Shown here: positions 29,185 through 36,240 of the stretch, piece after piece
Position numbering within the stretch: position 1 is the first letter of the stretch
How the letters are laid out: each line of letters opens with the position of its first letter
Source of the DNA: Perkinsus olseni
Taxonomy: Eukaryota; Perkinsozoa; Perkinsida; Perkinsidae
Reading direction: 5' to 3'
Assembly (NCBI GenBank): GCA_013115135.1
Contig: JABANP010000524.1
Location: forward strand, 1 to 36,240
Length of the DNA: 36,240 nt
Notes under the pieces: model-generated
The model's database searches: none
What the model saw: only the letters and a program-made list of their open reading frames with translations
Told to the model about the DNA's origin: nothing
Made by a program: the position numbers and the translations under genes

Positions 29185-29688
29185 AAGTAGCGTGGGTGAA
29201 ACTCACGTGTATGAAAGGCTTGTACGAAAAGCCCAGGAAGAAAGAAGCAGAGTTAGAGCATGATTGGACGAAACGGCGTGGATGAAAGAATCATATACTC
29301 AAGACCCGTGGACGAAAGAGGTGTGTATGAATGAGGATGTACGGAAGTAACACGGACGAAACAAGCAGGATGAACCCTACCATGGACGAAACAATCGTGG
29401 ACGAAACCTGCAATGTATGAAACAGCAATGTATGAATGGAGATTCCCCGGTTGAAACTGGGGTTGTGTACGAAGTGAGAGTGTACGAAATTCCGTGTACG
29501 AGTTGCACGTGTACGAATATTGTGTGTACGAGCATTATGTGTACGACTTCTATATGTACGAATCTCTTGGATGAGTATTTTGTGTATGACTATTTGGTGT
29601 ACGATTAGAAAGTGTATGAGTATTGGAGACTTGAGTCGAAAATGTACGACTATTTGGTGTACGAAACGTGAACATCCCCTTACTTGGG

Positions 29689-30215
29689 TTTTTCCTGGCT
29701 GGCGCTCCCTTGACCGCATGGAGGACTCAGTGTTCGCGGGTTGATTATGAGGCTGCCAAAGCTCTGTTGGTTCGCACGTTCGACGGTACGCCCCACCCTG
29801 ACATGACTTTGAAGAGGTTCAACGCATACCAGTGGGACCGTACGATGGAGAAGGTTACCGACGTGTTGGAAACCGTTGTTAAGAAGGTTCAGGCGGTCGC
29901 TCAGGTGGCACCTGGGTGACCTGCACCTGGCAGGTGAAGCAAGCTGTTACTCCCGGCCTTCGGCCACCACAGCCGAGGCCACCGTTTGGTGGTAAAGGAC
30001 AGCCCCGCCAAGATCCCGGCCGCGGTTCGTGTGGTATTTGCCGACAGCGAGACCATGGCAATCTTAGCTGCCCGTTCAAGAAGTCCGACAAGGGTTGTGC
30101 CATCTGCGGTACGGAAGGACACCTGGCCCGTGCCTGCCCTCGGAACCCGTTCGTGCAGCTAGCCAGCATCACCGCCGACGACAGAGAGGCCGACGCCGAC
30201 CAGTCAAGGAACTAA
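29689..30215 (+). CDS. Gag, C-terminal part with two CCHC zinc knuckles
   Basis: After the insertion: FFLAGAPLTAW, DYEAAKALLVRTF, YQWDRTMEKVTDVLETVVKK, a standard capsid C-terminal layout. At 29909-29937 a 29-nt segment between two CAGGTG copies shifts frame; skipping it joins QAVAQ to VKQAVTPG. Then come knuckles CGICRQRDHGNLSCPF (variant) and CAICGTEGHLARACP (CX2CX4HX4C), and a stop at 30213-30215. The protease follows in another frame. Confidence 0.7.
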
Positions 30216-30984
30216 TTGGGCACCCGACCTACGGCAGTCGGATTGCCCCGAGCACCCCGGCTCTGCGGACTTTCGGGCAACCGCAGGGCATCTTTCTTTT
30301 CGCCCGCATTGCTTCTGATATCTCGATGGCACTTCCATTCTGTGCTATGATTGATACTGGTGCTCGTACGACTGTTAGTAAAAAAGCTATTGCCGCCGGT
30401 ACTCCGAATATACCTGTACACTTTACGGCCACTACGGCCACGCCATCTGTAGCATTTCCGATTATTGGTTCGGCTCGTGGAACGCTCTTTTTTTACGATT
30501 CCCTTAAGGCCGTTCCAGTAGCTGAGTTGCCGTTCGCTACTGCCGACCATCCGTCTACATTTGATATGACCGTTTATATTGTTGATAGGCTTTCTTCGGA
30601 CATGTTGCTCGGGTACGGTACCACTGGCTTCGGCGGTTCGGGGTCAACCTCCAGGTGGAGGTCGATGGGTTCCAAATTGTGCATGCAGAGGGTTCCCACT
30701 CGGTTCACTGGAGCCCGCCGGGCGAGAATGTCTCTGCTCATGCCTCGCCTTCGCCTGCAGTCCCAAGCCACGCTTTCTCTACGGGGACGCCTCGTCCCGT
30801 CCCCGAGAGCACTACTTCTCACCCTTCGCCATCCGTCTCACGTGGTTGTCAGAGTGAACCGTCACCATTGCATCCCGTTAAACGTCCGATTCCTAAACGA
30901 CCAAAATTATACCAGTTTTTCACCCGATCGGGTTCGAGATCCTCCCGTTCTTCACGGGGACAAAGAGTGTTGTTGAAGAGTTGA
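30216..30984 (+). CDS. Aspartic protease region, frameshifted
   Basis: The frame overlapping gag's end reads FCAMIDTGARTTVSKKAIAAG (retropepsin Asp-Thr-Gly) and STFDMTVYIVDRLSSDMLLG. Near 30615 the frame shifts: the continuation WLRRFGVNLQVEVDGF, expected after the LLG motif, lies in the next frame up to a stop near 30984. So the gene is broken at least once. No RT follows. Confidence 0.65.
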
Positions 30985-31041
30985 AGTGAAGAAAGTGTGT
31001 AGAGAGGATTGCACCTACAGCGGATGTTTTATCACTCAGAT

Positions 31042-31217
31042 AAGTTGAGGGGTCTGAAGAAGCATAGAACGAGCACTAAACCGGTTTGCAGTGAAAAATC
31101 GTTCCAGACGACTCGTACACTTTCATTTCAAGTTGAGGGGTCTGAAAAAGCATAGAACGAGCACTAAACCGGTTTGCAGTGAAAAATCGTTTCAGACGAC
31201 TCGTACACTTTCATTTC
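31042..31217 (+). repeat. 88-bp tandem duplication
   Basis: AAGTTGAGGGGTCTGA...TTTCATTTC occurs at 31042 and again at 31130 with two or three substitutions. Confidence 0.85.
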
Positions 31218-31620
31218 GTACACGATTCGTACACTGAATACTCGTTCCCTCCTCAGATTCGTGCATCGTCCTTTCGTACACTCATGGCTCGTACACATAA
31301 TACCCGCACATCATGATACTCGTACACATAATACTCGTACGCAGAAAACTCGTACATTATCAACTCGTACACAGGCAAGACTCGTGCACTATGCTGCTGA
31401 GTAGCATTTCTGAGCCGTGCGCTGCGAGCAACGGCGGAGCGAAGGAGGTAATACTGCCTATAGAGAGCGAATTGTTGAATTGAATCGAATTGCGCCAGTC
31501 CGTGAGTGTAACTTTAGTAGTATAAGTGGTATGGAGGTTAAGGTAACGGTTTCCATTCAGAAGGTTACGGGTTCGATTCTACGTACAGGCACTCCCTGTC
31601 AGGTGGTGATAAGCTGCTAG
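31095..31620 (+). mobile_element. Second, partial copy of the foldback-like element
   Basis: CGTACAC units every 15 bp (31202-31395) are followed by CTGCTGAGTAGCAT...GGCGGAGCGAAGGA, matching 28205-28260, and by the tRNA-like segment 31529-31597. The right arm is missing, and the sequence changes to AT-rich DNA at about 31660. Confidence 0.65.
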
Positions 31621-32327
31621 CTAGACGCGGCCGAGGGCCGGCAAAGCCGTGCGCGAAGATTTTTTAGGATTTCTTAAAAAAATTTATAATTTTTTGGAAA
31701 TTATATATTTTTTTCGTTTTTTTTATTTTTTCACGTTTATATCCAAAGCCGAAGAAATCAGCGCCAATGTGAGAAAGAATTTCGGTGTACAAATCGTGAT
31801 ACATCCCGTAAGTCATGGCTGACTATCTGCTCATCTTAGTAATTGTATCAGACTTATGTTGTCGCGCTGAGAATAGTTGGGATGGTTGTTTGTGACTAGA
31901 TCGAACAGAATTACTTCACAACCATCGTTGCCTACACCGCTGTAGAAGGCCTCAACACTCATGACAACATCGCTGGCTCCGACCCGTGCCCCCCAATCAA
32001 CGCAGCGGTGGACACTCACACTATGGTTCCACAAGCTGATGGTACCTTCAAGCATTATCATCGCCTACCATGGAAGTCAAGAGCTGGATCTTCAGCTAGT
32101 CTGAAGGGCGTACTGAAGCCAAACTCCGACGACTCTCTCCACACGACTACCAGCACTACCACGACTGTATACAAGACAGAGGGGTTTGTGTGTTCTTATT
32201 GTTGCATTATCGCTCGCTAAGGTACTCGCATGTATATCTGAAATCGTCCGCTCCGTAGGCCGAGTCGGTCGTACTCGTTAAGATCCATCCATCCAGTAGG
32301 GGTTGTTGCGTTCGTCAACTACGGATC
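31621..32327. other. Unassigned, AT-rich then mixed sequence
   Basis: 31660-31740 is AT-rich with T and A runs. Between 31831 and 32220 open frames exist on both strands (minus: VDWGARVGASDVVMSVEAFY; plus: ADGTFKHYHRLPWKSR). Neither is recognised, and at most one can be coding. Confidence 0.3.
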
Positions 32328-33108
32328 TGTGGTTGTGTGGGCACACAATCCACTTGTCCTCTAGCACTAGTAGTATTTGTTCCTACTGCATTCATCAAAG
32401 ATCCGGCTTCTATCAGTATCACTCATGTCAAGTTCGGGTGACAACATGGTGGAGAACTCGTGCTGATCTTTGTCTCTCTTATGCTAAGTGGAGTGCCGTG
32501 TGGGATGTATACTGTCAAAGACTTTGACTCAAAGTCATGGTGAATTCGTCAATCTATGTCCGTCGACTATGTGGAACTATTTGAGAGCTCCAGTCCTATT
32601 CATTTACTAGGCCTATTGGTAAACGTGGAGTTTCCCAAAAGCTTCGCCTATTGAATGAGACTGTGTAAGAGAAGATTGGCTTCACTGCCTTGGTTATGTG
32701 ATGTCGGTTCAGCCCAGCGGCCGCCGGGGCTATGTCTGGCACACCAACGTTTTACATGCTGACATGCTGACATCTAACAAGTGCTTCTTTTGGTTGTGGA
32801 TATGCTTTCGTCTGGATTTTTGACAGCGGAGCCCGTTGCACTATAGACAGCCCAAGACATCACTCTTGTGTATAAGTTTGCTTAGTCGAGTCTTTGCCGC
32901 GTTTGTCATGTACTTTAACACTGTTGTGCATTGATGGCGAGCAAACGGTTGACGTGCTTGTTTTTGTGGGTTTTTTCTTTAAGGAAAGGGAGGTGTGGTT
33001 GTGTGGGGACTGCCTACTGGGCACACAATCCACTTGTCCCCTAGCGCTAGTAGTATTTGTTCCTACTGCATTCAGTAAAGATCAGGCTCATCAGTATCAC
33101 TCATGACA
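32328..33108 (+). mobile_element. TRIM-like mini LTR element
   Basis: 781 bp. Terminal direct repeats 32328-32430 (103 bp) and 32994-33108 (115 bp, with a small insertion ACTGCCTACTGG) share TGTGGTTGTGTGGG starts and CATGWCA ends. A purine tract AAGGAAAGGGAGG directly precedes the second repeat. The interior has no coding capacity. No clear PBS or target duplication. Confidence 0.6.
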
Positions 33109-33213
33109 GCTCGTGACATCTCTCGATGAGAAGGGCTCACACTCAAAGCCACAGACCTAGAGGACCCAGAGGATGGTGCGCCGCACACCTGGTAACTGAC
33201 AAAAATAAGTCGG

Positions 33214-33257
33214 TTTAATCATTATTTTTTGCCCGGCGCAAAAAATATGATTAAAAA
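33214..33257. repeat. AT-rich inverted repeat
   Basis: TTAATCATTATTTTTTGC, five-base spacer CCGGC, then GCAAAAAATATGATTAA. About 17 pairs with one bulged T. Confidence 0.75.
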
Positions 33258-33261
33258 ATTG

Positions 33262-33880
33262 CCCAGCTGTACGAAAATTCCGAAAAGTACGAAAATTCGA
33301 TGTACGAAATAATACTGTACGAATTTTAACTGTGAGAGTCGGAACTGTACGACTTGTCACTGTACGGACTGGAGGTGTACCACAGGATACTGTACGGATC
33401 GCGTGTGGAAACTGTACGGATCAGGCTTGTACGAATGAACTTTCTACGAGTTGTCACCGTACTGAGCGATCCTCACCGGTTACTCTCTACTCCATCCCAA
33501 AACGTGGCAACTCCGACTCCGCTGACTTCGATCCCGTACAAGACAGAAGGACCGGTGGGGATCATATCGTACAGTTGCAATTCGTAGAGCCACAGCTCGT
33601 TCCGCCTTATAATGCACAGTTTCTTTTTGTACAGTTTGAACTCGTACATTCTATCTCGATACAACCTCAACTCATCTGGTTACATTCCTTACAGTATCAT
33701 TTCGTACAGTGGCTTTTGGTACAGTGCCCACCAGTACAATTTCAGCCAGTAAAACGTCAACCGGTACAGTTACCTTTGGTACAATGTCACCTCAGGGTGA
33801 TGGCACCAGTACAGTGTCACCTCCTACAGCCTTAGCTCGTATTAAATACGAGTTCTTGAAATACGGTATGTTCCAACTCG
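33262..33880. mobile_element. 15-bp repeat arrays in opposite polarity (third foldback-like element)
   Basis: The left half carries ACTGTACGA-type units at multiples of 15 bp (33262-33470). The right half carries TCGTACAGT-type units (33565-33845). The arms are inverted to each other but in the reverse order to the element at 27988, where TCGTACAC comes first. The motif ends in CAG/CTG here instead of CAC/GTG, suggesting a sister family. Because 15 is a multiple of three, the right array is open for over 100 codons by chance. Confidence 0.6.
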
Positions 33881-34272
33881 TTCTTACCTAATCCAGTACA
33901 CCACTATGTCACACACGCACGTTTTCGTACAGCCCGGTCGATTTTCAGGCATACTTCGCGCCGCGCGAACTAGCCTGAGAATCGGCCGCGCGCGCTTCAA
34001 CCTTCTCCCTCCCTGCCTACTGCCTGCGCGAACGACTGGGGATCGAATGGGGATCGAAAGGGTGATGGCACGGAGGGCTATCCGCGCGGCCAATCTTACT
34101 TCGTTTTTGTGAAGTGTTTCGAAGCCGTGAGCGATCCTCTAGACTGTTCAAATGGGCGCTCAAGTTTCATCAAACAAGCAATCTATCATCAGTTCAACTC
34201 CAGCCCTAACGCCTCAGTGACCGAACGCACTATGGGTTCATCAATCACGGGATAACACGTGGAGATGCTCAC
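33881..34272. other. Unassigned stretch
   Basis: GC-rich 33940-34090 with frames on both strands and no recognisable product. Confidence 0.3.
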
Positions 34273-34410
34273 CGTTCGTACATTGAACACTCGTATATTT
34301 TCGACTTATGTCTCGAATACTCGTATACCTGGAACTCGTGAATATAAAAATCGTACGCATAAAACTCGTACAAGTAATACCCGTTAAACATGAAACTCGA
34401 GCATACACAT
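34273..34410 (+). repeat. Fourth 15-bp CGTACA array
   Basis: CGTACATTGAACACT, CGTATACCTGGAACT, CGTACGCATAAAACT and similar units, 15 bp apart, degenerating at the right. Confidence 0.7.
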
Positions 34411-35031
34411 GACGAGCAATTTTTTAGGCAAGCCGCGGAGCCGCTCCGCGACTTGCCGAAGAAATTTTCGCGCCGGTGATACACCCGACCAAGACACCGC
34501 CTCCTCCGATCCCTCACGGTGCAACAGGCCCTCTCCTACGTTTGTGGCTGTTACGATCCCTTCGGCCTTGCAGTTGGGACTACTACCTTGACGCTCGGTC
34601 TGACGAACAACGACAAGGTGCCTGCTGACATCTTCCTACAACTTCTACAATGCCAACGACTACATCGACCAGTTCGTCGACACCCTCAAGTACAAGGACA
34701 AACTACATTAAACATGAAACTCGAGCATACACATGACGAGCAATTTTTTAGGCAAGCCGCGGAGCCGCTCCGCGACTTGCCGAAGAAATTTTCGCGCCGG
34801 TGATACACCCGACCAAGACACCGCCTCCTCCGATCCCTCACGGTGCAACAGGCCCTCTCCTGCGTTTGTGGCTGTTACGATCCCTTCGGCCTTGCAGTTG
34901 GGACTACTACCTTGACGCTCGGTCTGACGAACAACGACAAGGTGCCTGCTGACATCTTCCTACAACTTCTACAATGCCAACGACTACATCGACCAGTTCG
35001 TCGACACCCTCAAGTACAAGGACAAACTATA
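34384..35031 (+). repeat. 324-bp tandem duplication
   Basis: 34384-34707 is repeated as 34708-35031 with very few changes (for example CTCCTACG against CTCCTGCG). Each copy starts TTAAACATGAAACTCGAGC and contains the stable hairpin GGCAAGCCGCGGAGC/GCTCCGCGACTTGCC near 34432-34462. 324 is a multiple of three. Confidence 0.88.
34480..35000 (+). pseudogene. BEL/Pao-like pol fragment, duplicated
   Basis: In both copies of the 324-bp duplication one frame reads SLTVQQALSYVCGCYDPFGL. It resembles the segment after the RT of BEL/Pao polyproteins, where a Leu-Ser-x-x-Ala-x-x-Phe-Asp-Pro-Leu-Gly-like motif is characteristic. Only about 30 residues fit and the frame then loses similarity. It may belong to the same dead retroelement as the gag at 27653. 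Confidence 0.35.
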
Positions 35032-35331
35032 TTATATGCTCCGACAGCTTTGTCAATGTGCAGAGTCTCAAGTCTACTCGAGATTCGTCTGGTGACTTGA
35101 ACACTCGGGACAAGTCCAACATCCACAAGGCCCTAACAGCTACTCAGTCGACGTGGCTACCAGCTATGGCGACTCAGAGGCTCTACCAACCCTGCGGACC
35201 TCCAGTGGAAGTTAGGTACCCTCCACAGGGTCCCTAACTGTCCAACTACGACGTGACGCCGACCCCAAGTCTTCAAAAATGGGTCGTCAACTTCGTTGAC
35301 AGTACCCATAGCACCTCTCCTCTTACATTAG

Positions 35332-35400
35332 CGGGTGTATTACGATTCGTACACCGAAAAACTCTCGCTTTCACAGAAAGAACACTATCACTTCGTACAT
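35332..35400 (+). repeat. Remnant of the foldback-like element terminus
   Basis: GGGTGTATTACGATTCGTACACCG matches the left end of the element at 27985 with few changes and is followed by one decayed unit (CTTCGTACATGG). Confidence 0.6.
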
Positions 35401-35562
35401 GGCACAGCAAGCACGTCTACAAGGCCAAACTGATACTCATCCAACTCCCACCACTGCAAGTCGAAGGCTGGTGTTTTTTTGATTCTGATGATCGAGGATG
35501 ATGACAGGTAAGTATATACTGTGTACTATTATCTTTTCCTTTTCGCTCCCCCGGGAGCGTGG

Positions 35563-35830
35563 TGTGTAGGGTTCGTGCCCTGCGCGCTTGCCCTCGTAAT
35601 CGTTATCGTCTGACCACTTGTAGTTCGCCCTTCGATTATTGCGCCAGCATTCGATTGCGCTACGCTTAAGTGCGTGTTACATAGCGGTGAACTACTCGAG
35701 AAGTGAGTTTTTTGTTTGATTCTTCCCACTTGGCTGCCTTTCCGCGAAGGTCTGCCCTTGTTGTGAAGTTCGACTACGCTATCCACCGAAGCACTGCTAC
35801 TAGTTGCGTTGCCCAGTCACCGGCATAACA
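35563..35830 (+). repeat. LTR-like repeat, 3' copy
   Basis: 268 bp, TGTGTAGGG to CATAACA, aligned over full length with 27126-27393. The sequence before it is not an obvious polypurine tract. Confidence 0.65.
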
Positions 35831-36053
35831 GGTGATTCTCTATGATAATTCGTGCCGCTCCGCTAGGCGCATCTCGCATCTCGCTCACTAGCGAAAACGC
35901 TAAATTCAAAAACGCATGATAAGCCGACGAGCTAACTGTATTTGTATAACTCAATTCACTCCATTACCAACTATATCGAGTTTCCAAGCCAACAAGGGAG
36001 ATAGATCGCCCGAGCAAGACCTCTAATCTCCCGAATCGCTACTTAAGTGTCGT
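35831..36053. other. Unassigned spacer
   Basis: 223 bp without coding signal. Confidence 0.4.
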
Positions 36054-36240
36054 GCTGATTCGCTGCGCCTCCATCATGTCGCGCGCCACGAAATGTGTTC
36101 CTGGAGGACTCTCATAATTTACCTTGGCACGTTTCGTCTCGCGTTTGTGTACGCCGCTACGTTGCGTATGGAGTTCGCTTGGACTACTTCGGCTCTTCTT
36201 TGGGACTTCCTCAGCTTCGTCCCGACGCTGGAGTTTTTTT
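36054..36240 (+). repeat. Repeat X, copy 2 (cut by window end)
   Basis: Same orientation as 7951-8165, about 80-85 percent similar by eye. It continues beyond the window. Confidence 0.6.

Larger units (their letters stand above)
27988..29680. mobile_element. Foldback-like non-autonomous transposon with 15-bp repeat arms
   Basis: 1,693 bp flanked by the 8-bp direct repeat TACTTGGG (27980-27987 and 29681-29688), inside gag. Ends are inverted: GGGATGT...TTCGTACACC on the left and its near reverse complement on the right. The left arm is a degenerate array with consensus ACTCGTACAC every 15 bp (28010-28205, and a looser continuation 28487-28760). The right arm has the reverse motif GTGTACGA every 15 bp (29215-29672). 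The middle carries tRNA-like segments and a 38-bp palindrome. No transposase. Short tandem repeats as inverted arms recall Drosophila FB elements. Confidence 0.75.
27126..35830 (+). mobile_element. Decayed gag-protease LTR retroelement with nested insertions
   Basis: Two 268-bp LTR-like direct repeats with TG...CA ends enclose a PBS-like site, a split gag with CCHC knuckles and an aspartic protease. No RT, RNase H or integrase core survives apart from a BEL/Pao-like scrap near 34520. A foldback-like element, a TRIM-like element and 15-bp arrays are inserted. No target duplication was found outside the repeats (AGTAT against GGTGA), so this could also be two related LTRs of different insertions. 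Confidence 0.5.

Noticed and set aside
31831..32061. 76-codon minus-strand gene
   Set aside because: Protein-like in composition, but short, unrecognised and overlapped by a plus-strand frame. Reported only as unassigned.
33332..33835. 167-codon open frame on +
   Set aside because: It runs through a 15-bp tandem array. A period divisible by three keeps frames open by chance.

Overview
The window is nuclear DNA of a eukaryote, most likely a protist. Protein genes are cut by short GT-AG introns (47 to about 120 nt, a few longer), there is no operon layout, and most of the window is transposable elements with tRNA-like Pol III promoter segments. A Perkinsus-like alveolate is my best guess from gene style and element types, but that is inference and not proven by any single sequence.

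Region 1 (1-7780): host genes, both on the minus strand, saturated with trinucleotide microsatellites (GAT, GTT, GCT, CTC families). Bases 6362 down to 1 carry a 3'-truncated CAND1 gene (cullin-associated NEDD8-dissociated protein, a HEAT-repeat exchange factor of SCF ubiquitin ligases). Its start codon, first six exons and the conserved acidic loop can be read with confidence. Upstream lies a second multi-exon gene of unknown function (6806-7780).

Region 2 (7780-26700): a nested transposon complex. A Mutator-like (MULE) transposase gene is split into pieces at 9115-9580, 18705-19397 and 24117-25384, with a repeated C-terminal tail to about 25890. It is bracketed by inverted arrays of TCTAAGGAG spaced about 20 bp (8891-8960 and 26558-26664), which mark a host element of about 17.8 kb. 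Two later insertions split it. One is an uninterrupted 9.1-kb head-to-tail chain of nine structured, partly tRNA-derived elements (9581-18704), each starting with GTG and most ending in CTRG. The other is a complete, young LTR retrotransposon (19398-24116, minus strand, 144-bp LTRs, CCGAC target duplication) inserted at the codon of the second catalytic Asp of the transposase.

Region 3 (26700-36240): a decayed LTR retroelement with 268-bp LTR-like repeats (27126-27393 and 35563-35830), a gag with CCHC knuckles and an aspartic protease. Its gag is interrupted by a 1.69-kb foldback-like element (27988-29680) whose arms are degenerate 15-bp tandem repeats. Further 15-bp arrays, a small TRIM-like element (32328-33108), a 324-bp tandem duplication with a BEL/Pao-like fragment, and a repeat also seen at 7951 fill the rest.

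The most unusual items are the GTG...CTRG chain, with a shared 5' GC-hairpin motif and a covarying internal hairpin, and the tandem 66+46-nt exon/intron-like units at the transposase 3' end.
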